Program-made: the position numbers and the translations under genes
Shown: piece by piece, positions 1 to 5,981 of the stretch
Layout: each line of letters starts with the position of its first letter
Numbering within the stretch: the first letter of the stretch is position 1
Assembly: GCA_913054115.1 (NCBI GenBank)
Contig: CAJXIS010000089.1
Coordinates: 1-8,107, forward strand
DNA length: 8,107 bases
DNA from: an uncultured Acidimicrobiaceae bacterium
GTDB taxonomy: Bacteria; Actinomycetota; Acidimicrobiia; Acidimicrobiales; MedAcidi-G1
Direction: 5' to 3'
Notes under the pieces: model-generated
Database searches by the model: none
The model's input: only the letters and a program-made list of their open reading frames with translations
Told to the model about the DNA's origin: nothing

Positions 1-738
1 ACTCAGCCCGAGGGCGATGCCCACCAGGGGCAGGACCACCATGCGCCCCTCGCGGGCGGTCATCACCAGGAAGCCACCGGTCCCGCCGCGGAGGAGACGG
101 CCCCGGTGCAGGCGGAAGACCTGGCGCAGGCCACCGCCGTGGCGTCCGTCGAGCGGTGCCAGGTAGGGGCCACCGCGCAGTTCCGGGAGGACCGCCAGGG
201 TGCCGAGGGCGGCGGTGACCCCCGCAACCACGAAGGTCGCCCGGAATCCCACGGCGTCCACGAGGACACCGCCGACCGCCGGCCCGAGCAGGAAGGAGAA
301 GCGCATCGAGCCGCCCATGAGCGCCATCGCCCGCCCTCGCAGGCCGATCGCCACGGCGCTGGTGAGATGCGTCTGACGGGAGAGCATCACCCCGACGGTC
401 GCCGAACCGAACAGCAGTTGCAGGGCGACGAGCACCGCCATCGACCCGGTCGTACCCATGAAGGCTGCAGCCACTGCCATGAGGAGGAGCGACCCGGCCG
501 CCACCCTGCCCTGTCCCACCCGGTGGGTGAGGGTTCCGGCGATCAGTGCGCCACCTGCCGCTCCACCGCCGGCAGCGCCGAGCACGAGGCTGGTGCCGGC
601 GATGCCAATCCCCTGGTCGGCGAGGTGCAGGGGCAGGACGGGGATGAGGATCCCCATGGCCAGGCTCGAACAGACCCAGGGCAGGTAGACCGGTCGGACC
701 TGGGCCCGGAGTTGTCCGAAGCTGCCGTCGGCAGCCAC
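1..738 (-). CDS. MFS transporter, N-terminal part (3' end beyond the left edge)
   Basis: The reading frame is open from a GTG at 738 to the left edge, giving 246 codons with no stop. The protein is strongly hydrophobic. About six membrane segments are visible (roughly residues 17-37, 45-65, 74-90, 93-113, 130-150, 155-172), followed by a basic loop (about 173-203) and the start of a seventh. The loop and helix around residues 124-150 (GLRGRAMALMGG, then LLGPAVGGVL) match the Arg/Gly pattern and the GPxxGG antiporter-like motif of the major facilitator superfamily. The protein is probably an inner-membrane efflux permease; the substrate is unknown. The GTG start is chosen because it lies 7 nt after the stop of the upstream reductase gene and no better start precedes it. 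A weak GAGG lies 12 nt upstream, so translation is probably coupled to that gene. Family members usually have about 400 residues, so roughly 150 are missing. Confidence 0.85.
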   Translation of the reverse strand, partial: MAADGSFGQLRAQVRPVYLPWVCSSLAMGILIPVLPLHLADQGIGIAGTSLVLGAAGGGAAGGALIAGTLTHRVGQGRVAAGSLLLMAVAAAFMGTTGSMAVLVALQLLFGSATVGVMLSRQTHLTSAVAIGLRGRAMALMGGSMRFSFLLGPAVGGVLVDAVGFRATFVVAGVTAALGTLAVLPELRGGPYLAPLDGRHGGGLRQVFRLHRGRLLRGGTGGFLVMTAREGRMVVLPLVGIALGLS

Positions 739-746
739 CGGTGGCT
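721..746. repeat. Two overlapping dyads at the reductase-MFS junction
   Basis: AGCCACCGGTGGCT at 733-746 is a perfect 14-bp palindrome that covers the MFS start codon (736-738) and touches the last base of the reductase stop codon. It shares three bases with GCTGCC-GTC-GGCAGC at 721-735, a 6-bp inverted repeat with a 3-nt loop. In the mRNA either could fold over the MFS start and affect coupling. Part of the second dyad is codons 2-6 of the MFS gene, so it may be incidental. Confidence 0.4.
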
Positions 747-1255
747 CAGTCCTCGAGCGCCTCGGACTCGGGCAGGCGGATCATGGGGATGGACCGCTCG
801 GTCTTGGCCTGGTAGTCGGCGTAGAAGGCCCGGTCAGCGGTCATCAGGGCCCACAGGTCGTCGCGCTCCGGTCCCTCCAGGACCTGGTGCTCAGACCAGT
901 GGAGGCCGTGCTGGGTGCGGACCTTCACGCCCGGGTTGGCGTCGCGGTCCCGCAGGTTCAGCACCCATGCCGGGTCCTTCACCGCACCGGCGAACGAGCC
1001 GATGACCACCCGCTCGCCATTCGCATCGCGCCAGAACGGAAGCGCCACACGGTGCACGTTTCCGCTCTTGCGGCCCACGGTGTAGAGCATCACGTGGTGC
1101 ATGCCGGCAGTCACCCAGACGGCCGGGTCGCTGCTCGTCTCCATGGCCTCGACGTGCATCTTCGTGATCTCGATGATCTGTTCGTGGGTGGGGGTCTCCC
1201 AGTCCATGACGATGTGCTGATCGGCGGATTCGCCGGGGGGAAGTTCGTTGCTCAT
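746..1255 (-). CDS. Deazaflavin (F420)-dependent nitroreductase-family protein
   Basis: This 169-residue protein resembles the DDN/PF04075 family, whose split-barrel members use reduced coenzyme F420 to reduce quinones, nitro compounds or other acceptors. Visible signatures are the phosphate-binding LYTVGRKSG at residues 57-65 with Arg69, the strand VVIGSFAG (83-90), then KDPAWVLNL (93-101) and ANPGVKV (106-112). The C-terminal YADYQAKTERSIPMIRL is also typical. Length is normal for the family or slightly long, because of an N-terminal extension of about 40 residues. The ATG at 1255 is chosen because a TACCGT -10-like box ends 6 nt before it, which fits a leaderless transcript. The frame stays open further upstream, but the added 67 residues look non-coding. 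The gene is followed after 7 nt by the MFS gene, so the two are probably co-transcribed. The physiological substrate is unknown. F420 dependence is inferred from the family and not shown directly. Confidence 0.9.
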   Translation of the reverse strand: MSNELPPGESADQHIVMDWETPTHEQIIEITKMHVEAMETSSDPAVWVTAGMHHVMLYTVGRKSGNVHRVALPFWRDANGERVVIGSFAGAVKDPAWVLNLRDRDANPGVKVRTQHGLHWSEHQVLEGPERDDLWALMTADRAFYADYQAKTERSIPMIRLPESEALED

Positions 1256-1261
1256 GGGCGC

Positions 1262-1267
1262 ACGGTA
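1262..1267 (-). promoter_or_regulatory. -10-like box for the reductase gene (probable leaderless start)
   Basis: TACCGT on the minus strand fits the actinobacterial TANNNT consensus and ends 6 nt before the ATG at 1255. That would place the transcription start at or next to the start codon. No convincing -35 element was seen. The promoter is therefore inferred from spacing only. Confidence 0.4.
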
Positions 1268-1319
1268 GCCCGGCGCTCCGTCCGGCCCGCACCCCGGAGA
1301 ATCCCCACGGCCCGGTCGG

Positions 1320-1325
1320 TATACG
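1320..1325 (+). promoter_or_regulatory. Possible -10 element for the small membrane protein gene
   Basis: TATACG on the plus strand partly matches a -10 box. It lies 9 nt before a GTG at 1335 and 27 nt before the ATG at 1353. It sits in the 97-nt divergent region between the reductase and the membrane protein gene. GTATAC is self-complementary, so the direction cannot be settled from the motif alone. No clear -35 sequence is present. Confidence 0.25.
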
Positions 1326-1352
1326 GGTGGCACCGTGGCAGGCTGTGTCCGC

Positions 1353-1685
1353 ATGAGCGACGCACTCACCACCGGTACAACGGACAGCGCCACCGATCTC
1401 GCCGCACGGCGGTTCAGCCGCTCGATGGTCGTGTCGGGCGTCCGCTGCATGCTCACCTACGTCGTGTTTCCGTGGCTGCTTCCGGCGCTCGGCTGGGCCG
1501 GAGGCGTCGGGCCCTGGATCGGCCTGCCGATCGGCCTCCTGGCCATCGGCTTCAACTTCGACAGCATTCGTCGCTTCCGCGCCTCGGACCACCGGATGCG
1601 AGTGCCGGTCATGGTCATCAACGCCGGCGTCATCGCCCTGCTGACCGTGCTCGTCGTGGGCGACCTCACCGACCTGTTCGGCTGA
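1353..1685 (+). CDS. Small membrane protein of unknown function
   Basis: The predicted protein has 110 residues. The N-terminal 30 or so are polar and basic (AARRFSRS). A long hydrophobic stretch follows (about residues 33-65, with WLLPALGWAGG and GLPIGLLAIGF), likely two membrane passes or a re-entrant hairpin. A short basic loop (SIRRFRASDHRMR) precedes a last hydrophobic helix (about 84-104). The positive charges in the loop suggest it faces the cytoplasm. It resembles small conserved hypothetical membrane proteins common in actinobacteria, from memory of the family pattern only; no enzymatic motif is visible. The ATG at 1353 is preceded by a weak AGG about 10 nt away. An in-frame GTG at 1335, close to a -10-like box, is an alternative that adds six residues. 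Third codon positions are nearly all G or C, supporting real coding. Confidence 0.75.
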   Translation: MSDALTTGTTDSATDLAARRFSRSMVVSGVRCMLTYVVFPWLLPALGWAGGVGPWIGLPIGLLAIGFNFDSIRRFRASDHRMRVPVMVINAGVIALLTVLVVGDLTDLFG

Positions 1686-1687
1686 TT

Positions 1688-1713
1688 CCTTCGGCCGGCT
1701 CCTTCGGCCGGCT
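1688..1713. repeat. Perfect 13-bp tandem repeat with hairpin potential between convergent genes
   Basis: The unit CCTTCGGCCGGCT occurs twice, back to back, at 1688-1700 and 1701-1713. Within it, GCCGG at 1694-1698 can pair with CCGGC at 1708-1712, giving a short all-GC stem with a 9-nt loop. It lies just after the stop of the plus-strand membrane protein gene and before the end of the minus-strand PaaX-like remnant. A role in terminating transcription from either side is possible. No T-tract follows, so a classical intrinsic terminator is not clear. Confidence 0.45.
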
Positions 1714-1728
1714 CCCGGCGGCAGCGCC

Positions 1729-2160
1729 TCAGCCCCTGAACCGGCCCACTCGGCCCTCGCCGGTCGGGAACACCTCCGCAAGGAAGGCCTCGCTGGCCGG
1801 TTCCAGACACCGGTAGAGCCCGGCAACCATCTGCAGGTAGCGCCGGTCGATCCCGTCGTCCGTGAGGAGTGCCTCCGGCAGTTCGGGCGACCGGAGCACG
1901 ACACGGCGGTGGGCGTCGACCAGCAGCGTCCGGACGAGGTACGCGTCGATGGGATCCAGCCCGCCTGCCGACTCCCGGAGAGGCGAGAACCTGTCGATGA
2001 CGACCTGTCTGTGTCCGGCCGGCTCCGGTGAACGGAGGGCAACGGCCGCCAATGCTTCCGCATCGAGCCCGGGGAGGGAGGGCTCGCCGCGGGTGACGAA
2101 CCGGATGCCTTTGCGGGCCTCCGGGGTGAGGTCGTCGACGGGGAAGCCGCAGCACTGGAG
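1729..2160 (-). pseudogene. 5'-truncated PaaX-family regulator (C-terminal part)
   Basis: About 143 codons show a strong minus-strand coding signature. The C-terminal half (AYLVRTLLVDAHRRVVLRS, PELPEALL, then LYRCLEPASEAFL) matches the pattern of the PaaX C-terminal domain, which normally follows a winged-helix DNA-binding domain in regulators of about 270-300 residues. That DNA-binding part is missing. The frame stays open upstream of 2160, but the translation there is low-complexity and the codon bias switches to the opposite strand. No ATG or GTG start is available near 2160; the only nearby candidate is a TTG at 2052. I therefore read it as a gene remnant that cannot bind DNA as a normal PaaX would. 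The upstream boundary is approximate. A short intact protein starting at the TTG is the less likely alternative. Confidence 0.55.
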
Positions 2161-2358
2161 ATGGGCGTCGCGTCGGCATCCGTCGCCAACCTGCTCCCCG
2201 CCTGGCAGGACCTCGTGGTCGCCCGCTTCGGACCGGTCGACTGGCAGATGGTCGCGCCGCCGGCGCAGGACGGGCGCCGCCTCCGGAGCGCCGACTTCGC
2301 CGCCCGCTACACCCGGATGCGCGAGGTCTACATGCTGGACCCGGCCGCCGTCTGGTAG
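2161..2358 (+). CDS. Short unrecognised ORF, possibly the C-terminal fragment of a lost gene
   Basis: The segment has 65 codons from an ATG to a TAG. Nearly every third codon position is G or C, far more biased than the opposite strand, so it has been under coding selection on the plus strand. The product is soluble-looking, with several aromatic residues (LLPAWQDLVVARFGPVDW, then FAARYTRMREVYMLDPAAVW); I do not recognise the family. It reads like the end of a longer protein: there is no suitably placed ribosome-binding site before the ATG, and the strong codon bias fades at about 2160, exactly where the minus-strand PaaX remnant begins. The frame is open back to 2032, but that part has weaker bias. 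A genuine 65-residue protein remains possible. Confidence 0.45.
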   Translation: MGVASASVANLLPAWQDLVVARFGPVDWQMVAPPAQDGRRLRSADFAARYTRMREVYMLDPAAVW

Positions 2359-2373
2359 CCGGCGGCTCCCACC

Positions 2374-2379
2374 TACAGT
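2374..2379 (+). promoter_or_regulatory. -10-like box for the DUF454 gene (probable leaderless start)
   Basis: TACAGT fits TANNNT and ends 7 nt before the GTG at 2387. It lies in the 28-nt gap after the preceding ORF. There is no Shine-Dalgarno sequence before the GTG, so a leaderless transcript is likely. No clear -35 element was seen. Confidence 0.4.
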
Positions 2380-2386
2380 CGCCACT

Positions 2387-2809
2387 GTGGACGAACAGCC
2401 GGAGCCTCCCCCGATCGCCAGCGGGCCGGCCCGTTGGCTCTGGTTCCTCCTCGGCATCGTCTCGCTCGCCCTTGGCGGCCTGGGGGTGATCGTCCCCGGC
2501 CTACCCACCACGATCTTCCTCATCATGGCCGCCGGGTGCTTCGCCCGCTCCTATCCCCGACTCGAGCAGTGGATCCTGGACCTGCCGCGTGTGGGGTCGA
2601 TGGTCCGCGACTATCGGGCGGGACTCGGAATGCCCCGCCGGGCCAAGGTCTGGGCCATCTCGATGATCGTCGCCGCCTGCGGGGTCAGCGTCGGTCTGCT
2701 GATCGACCCCGTCGCCGTCCGGCTGCTGGTCGCCGCCGTGGGCCTGGTGGGGGTCTGGTTCGTGGGCTGGCGGGTCCCGACCCGGGAGCAGGTGCTGGGC
2801 GCCGGTTGA
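2387..2809 (+). CDS. DUF454 (YbaN-type) inner-membrane protein
   Basis: The predicted protein has 140 residues. After a short proline-rich N-terminus it shows the DUF454 hallmark: a first helix WFLLGIVSLALGGLGVIVPG, then LPTTIFLIMAAGCFARSYPR, and the following WILDLPRVGSMVRDYRAG and PRRAKVWAISM segments. Two further hydrophobic helices (roughly residues 87-103 and 107-127) complete a small membrane protein of the usual family length. The family's function is not established. The GTG at 2387 is chosen because an upstream -10-like box fits leaderless initiation and homologous sequence begins just after it. The frame is open much further upstream, but that part overlaps the preceding ORF and is not protein-like. 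The gene is convergent with the sulfatase gene, with only 13 nt between the two stop codons. Confidence 0.88.
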   Translation: MDEQPEPPPIASGPARWLWFLLGIVSLALGGLGVIVPGLPTTIFLIMAAGCFARSYPRLEQWILDLPRVGSMVRDYRAGLGMPRRAKVWAISMIVAACGVSVGLLIDPVAVRLLVAAVGLVGVWFVGWRVPTREQVLGAG

Positions 2810-2820
2810 CGACTGCGCCC
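2797..2820. terminator. Possible bidirectional hairpin between convergent genes
   Basis: GGGCGC at 2797-2802 is exactly complementary to GCGCCC at 2815-2820, giving a 6-bp GC stem with a 12-nt loop. It spans the stop codon of the DUF454 gene and the 13-nt gap before the sulfatase stop. No T-tract follows on either strand, so termination activity is a guess from position. Confidence 0.3.
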
Positions 2821-2822
2821 GC

Positions 2823-5120
2823 CTAGTCCGTCAGAAACGCCGCCCGGACCTCGAAGGCGATCTCCTCGTCGGGGCGGAATGCCCTGGCGGTTGCAATCGT
2901 CGCCAGTGAGAGCGTCCCGGCGAAGGCGAAGGGTGCCTCGTAGGCGCTGCTGACCCCCGTCGGGTTGTGGCCGAGGTCCATGCCGACCGGCGAGATCATG
3001 GTGGGGATCAGGGGGATGTCCGCCTCGGCCGAAGGCACACCGTTGACCAGCAGCCACGCCCGGCCCGGTCCTCGCCGTACCCGCTGCTGCTGCACCTCGA
3101 GGACGCTTCGTCCCGTGGGCACCCGGTCCTCGGATCGCAGGACCGTGTGGGTCGTGAAGGAGTTGTGGTCGTATACCAGGTGTCCGTCGACGTCGACGTA
3201 GACGACGAGCCCGTTGTTGAACGTGCCGAACGCAAGCAGGACGCCGGCTTCGTCGCCCACCGGCCGGTCGACCTCGAACCGCATCACCCAGTTGCGCGCC
3301 CCGAGCGGTGGCGCCGCCTCGGGCGGGATCCGCGGCACCGGGGGGTGGTAGGTGAAGTGGTCGCGGTTCGCAGGAGTGCCCGGCGTGGGGTGGCCGGAGA
3401 ACAGGTTGCCGGCCCGGTCCATGATCGGGAGGACGCCGTAGCGCTCGGCCTCCGACCAGAACAGGTCGATCATCTGCTGGAGCCGCTCAGGCTCGGCGGC
3501 CGCCAGGTCGTGGCATTCGGAGAAGTCGCTGTCGAGGTGGAACAACTCCCAGTTGTCCTCGTTGAGGCCTCCCTCGAAGGCGTGGAACGGATCGTGCTCG
3601 TGCATCGACACCGCCTTCCAGCCGTCGGCCCAGATCGCCCGGTTCCCCTGCATCTCGAAGTACTGCGTGGTCTTCCGGGTCGGCACCGCCGAGTCATCGA
3701 CCGCATCGGCTCCGAACGTGTAGGCGAGGCTGGTGCCCTCGACGGGCTGCTGCTCGACGCCCTTGATGGCTTCGGGCACCTCGATGCCGAGGACCTCGAG
3801 GACGGTCGGGGCGAGGTCGATCACGTGGTGGAACTGCGAACGGACCTGTCCGTTGACCGAGGCGTCGATGCCGTTCGGCCAGGACACGATCAGCGGGTCG
3901 CGGACGCCGCCGGAGTGGGTGTGCGACTTGTACCAACGACCCGGATTGTTGCCGACCTGTGCCCAACCGCGTGGGTAGTTGGTGTTGCTCCTCCGGGTCC
4001 CGATGTCGTCGATGCGACGGACCATCTCGTCGAGCGGCTGCGGGATCCCGTTGAAGTAGCGGAACGTGTCCGTGATGCCGCTCTCGAATCCCTCACGGGA
4101 GGCGCCGTTGTCGCTCAGCGCCATGATGAGCGTGTCATCGGCCAGGTCCAGTTCGTCGAGGGCGTCGAGGAGGCGGCCGACCTGGGCGTCGGTGTGGTCG
4201 AGCATGGCGGCGAAGGCCTCCTGCAGGCGGCAGGCCACCCGCTGCTCGTCGCCGCTGAGGTCCTCCCAGGGGCGCACACCGGGGTTCCGGGGGGCCATCT
4301 CGGTGCCTGGGGGGATCACCCCCATCTCGAGCTGGCGCTCGTGGACTCCCTGCCGGCAGGCGTCCCAACCCTCGTCGAAGCGACCCCGCCACTTCGCCAG
4401 GTAGTCGTCGGGCGCCTGATGCGGGGCGTGCGTGGCACCGAACGCCAGGTACAGGAAGAAGGGTCGTTCCGGGACCAGGGACTCCTTGGTGCGGATCATC
4501 CCGATCGCCTGGTCGAGCAGGTCCTCGCTGACGTGGTAGCCCTCGTCGGGGGTGCGGGGCACGGGCGTCGGCCGGTTGTCCTCGGACAGTTCCGGGTGGA
4601 ACTGGTCGGTCTCGCCCTGCATGAACCCGTAGAACCGGTCGAAGCCCCGCTGCAGCGGCCAGTCGGTGAAGGGGCCGGCAGCGGACGCCTCCCGCATCGG
4701 CGTGAGGTGCCACTTGCCAACGGCGAAGGTCGCGAACCCCTCCCCGTGGAGGATCTCGGCGAGGGTCCCGGCGCTGGCGGCGATGCGGCCACGCATGTTC
4801 GGGTAGCCGGTGTCGAAGTTGGCAAGCGCCCGCATCCCGACGGAGTGGTGGTTGCGGCCGGTCAGCAGGCACGCCCGGGTCGGCGAACAGAGCGCCGTGG
4901 TGTGGAAGTTGTTGTAGCGCAGGCCCCGTGCCGCCAATCGGTCGAAGTTGGGCGTGTCGACCAGCCCGCCGAAACAGCCGAGGTGTCCGAATCCGGTGTC
5001 GTCGAGCAGGATCACCACGACGTTGGGCGTGCCCTCCGGTGGCAGGACCGGTTCGGGCCACCACGGCTCCGACTCGCTGGTGGTTCGACCGATCACGCCC
5101 TGGAAGTCGTCGTTGTGCAT
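2823..5120 (-). CDS. Type I (formylglycine-dependent) sulfatase with C-terminal beta-sandwich domain
   Basis: The predicted protein has 765 residues and hydrolyses a sulfate ester. The S1-family active site is complete: Asp40-Asp41 (ILLDDTGFG), the Cys-type formylglycine motif CSPTR at 78-82 followed by ACLLTGR, GKWH with Lys136 and His138, His231 and His234 (ATHAPH), Asp337-Asn338 (SDNG) and Lys398 (YKSHTHSGG). The TTALCSPTRA and GRNHHSVGM wording is typical of the arylsulfatase AtsA-like branch. Residues from about 620 form an extra beta-rich region (FNNGLVVYVDVDG, LLVNG, YEAPFAFAGTL) resembling a LamG/concanavalin-like fold; this explains the length, since AtsA itself has about 536 residues. 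No signal peptide is visible, so it is probably cytoplasmic. Activation needs a formylglycine-generating enzyme, which is not in this window. The ATG is preceded at 7 nt by a GGAGG. It is the last gene of the operon. The substrate is unknown. Confidence 0.95.
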   Translation of the reverse strand: MHNDDFQGVIGRTTSESEPWWPEPVLPPEGTPNVVVILLDDTGFGHLGCFGGLVDTPNFDRLAARGLRYNNFHTTALCSPTRACLLTGRNHHSVGMRALANFDTGYPNMRGRIAASAGTLAEILHGEGFATFAVGKWHLTPMREASAAGPFTDWPLQRGFDRFYGFMQGETDQFHPELSEDNRPTPVPRTPDEGYHVSEDLLDQAIGMIRTKESLVPERPFFLYLAFGATHAPHQAPDDYLAKWRGRFDEGWDACRQGVHERQLEMGVIPPGTEMAPRNPGVRPWEDLSGDEQRVACRLQEAFAAMLDHTDAQVGRLLDALDELDLADDTLIMALSDNGASREGFESGITDTFRYFNGIPQPLDEMVRRIDDIGTRRSNTNYPRGWAQVGNNPGRWYKSHTHSGGVRDPLIVSWPNGIDASVNGQVRSQFHHVIDLAPTVLEVLGIEVPEAIKGVEQQPVEGTSLAYTFGADAVDDSAVPTRKTTQYFEMQGNRAIWADGWKAVSMHEHDPFHAFEGGLNEDNWELFHLDSDFSECHDLAAAEPERLQQMIDLFWSEAERYGVLPIMDRAGNLFSGHPTPGTPANRDHFTYHPPVPRIPPEAAPPLGARNWVMRFEVDRPVGDEAGVLLAFGTFNNGLVVYVDVDGHLVYDHNSFTTHTVLRSEDRVPTGRSVLEVQQQRVRRGPGRAWLLVNGVPSAEADIPLIPTMISPVGMDLGHNPTGVSSAYEAPFAFAGTLSLATIATARAFRPDEEIAFEVRAAFLTD

Positions 5121-5127
5121 CTCTTTT

Positions 5128-5132
5128 CCTCC
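5128..5132 (-). promoter_or_regulatory. Ribosome-binding site of the sulfatase gene
   Basis: GGAGG on the minus strand lies 7 nt before the ATG at 5120. It sits within the 15-nt gap after the DUF1330 gene. It fixes the sulfatase start. Confidence 0.75.
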
Positions 5133-5135
5133 GGT

Positions 5136-5981
5136 TCAGCTCGGCGCCGCGAGCGATGCGGCGAGGCGGTCGATCGTCGGACGTAGGACCATCGTGTAGG
5201 TGTCGGCGACGGCCACATCGCGGTGGGCCGCCTGTGCCGCCTGACGGTCCGGATCGTCGAGCACGGCGTTGAAGGCCCGCAGGCTCGGGAAGGCGTTGAA
5301 GTGCGCCTGGTCCCAGGCGCGCCCGTCGCCCACGATCGTGCCCTCGACCCCGAACCACCCCAGGACCCGCCGGCCCTGGGCGACCACCACCGGCTTGGCC
5401 GCCTTCTGGTAGGCGGCGATGCCGGTCTCCGACGCATCCTCGTGGAAGCGGAGCAGGTGGAACACGACGATCGGCCCGTCCTCGTCCGTGGGCGGATGGG
5501 GCACCTCGGCCCAGGCAGGCTCTGTGGCGTCCGTGGAGTCTGTGGCCTGCGCCGACGACAGGTCGCGAGGTGGACCGAGTGGCAGGCAGCCGGCGACGAT
5601 CGTCTGGGCCATCCCGGCCTCCTTGTGGACGTGCCTCTCCTGGAAATCGGGACGTGCCTGCATCTCGATGAACGAACGGCGGGTCGGGTAGCGCACCACC
5701 GCCACCCGGTCCCATCTGGGTGCGTCCCCGAGGATCTGCTGCTCGACTTCGCCCATGAACGCCACCTCGGCGCCGAGGTCCGAGAGGATGTCGAGCGGTG
5801 CGTAGCGCTCGTCGGCCTCACGGCCGCTGATGCCGCTCTTTCCGTCCGCGTACACCGCTTCCCCGCGGTAGTGCATGAGGTTGACCATCCAGACGGGCCC
5901 GTCCTCCTCCGGTGGGCAGGTCGCCATCCGCATCGCGTAGTCCCGATCCACCTGTCCGTAGCCGGGTGCGGTCGTCGTCAT
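5136..5981 (-). CDS. Tandem DUF1330-domain protein
   Basis: The predicted protein has 281 residues and consists of two ferredoxin-like (dimeric alpha+beta barrel type) repeats. Repeat 1 spans about residues 28-135 (starting GPVWMVNLMHYRG) and repeat 2 about 169-268 (starting GPIVVFHLLRFHE). A polar linker (about 136-166, rich in Ser, Thr, Asp and Pro) joins them. Both repeats share the order hydrophobic strand, helix, GR or GAEV strand, a W/D-x-hydrophobic strand (WDRVAVVRYPT, WDQAHFNAFPS), then a helix with a Pro-Asp and a His (His119, His253). Usual DUF1330 proteins have about 95 residues with a single domain, so this one resembles an intramolecular dimer. Family function is poorly known. 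The related fold occurs in small monooxygenases, EthD-like proteins and muconolactone isomerases, so a catabolic accessory role is plausible here. The ATG overlaps the dehalogenase stop by 4 nt (ATGA), and a GGAGG lies 9 nt upstream. Confidence 0.85.
   Translation of the reverse strand: MTTTAPGYGQVDRDYAMRMATCPPEEDGPVWMVNLMHYRGEAVYADGKSGISGREADERYAPLDILSDLGAEVAFMGEVEQQILGDAPRWDRVAVVRYPTRRSFIEMQARPDFQERHVHKEAGMAQTIVAGCLPLGPPRDLSSAQATDSTDATEPAWAEVPHPPTDEDGPIVVFHLLRFHEDASETGIAAYQKAAKPVVVAQGRRVLGWFGVEGTIVGDGRAWDQAHFNAFPSLRAFNAVLDDPDRQAAQAAHRDVAVADTYTMVLRPTIDRLAASLAAPS

Noticed and set aside
106..1005. A 299-codon plus-strand frame over the MFS and reductase genes
   Set aside because: It is antisense to recognised membrane and F420-type proteins, and its composition is polar and repetitive with no motif.
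1256..1456. Longer N-terminus for the reductase starting at 1456
   Set aside because: The extra 67 residues overlap the divergent membrane protein gene and look non-coding. The ATG at 1255 has a well-placed -10-like box.
891..2189. A 432-codon minus-strand frame spanning the reductase, the small membrane gene and the PaaX remnant
   Set aside because: It is one frame off both recognised minus-strand coding segments and antisense to the membrane protein; the sequence is Ser/Arg/Pro-rich.
1862..2386. Longer N-terminus for the DUF454 protein starting at 1862
   Set aside because: The 175 extra residues are Ser/Arg-rich and run antisense or out of frame to better-supported coding. DUF454 homology begins just after the GTG at 2387.
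2967..5186. A 739-codon open frame on the plus strand, antisense to the sulfatase
   Set aside because: The sulfatase on the minus strand has a complete active site and a ribosome site. The antisense product is Val/Gly/Arg-rich with no family pattern, as expected from high-GC shadow frames.
4135..5715. A 526-codon minus-strand frame across the sulfatase and DUF1330 genes
   Set aside because: It is out of frame with two clearly recognised proteins, and its product is Arg/Pro/Gly-rich low complexity.
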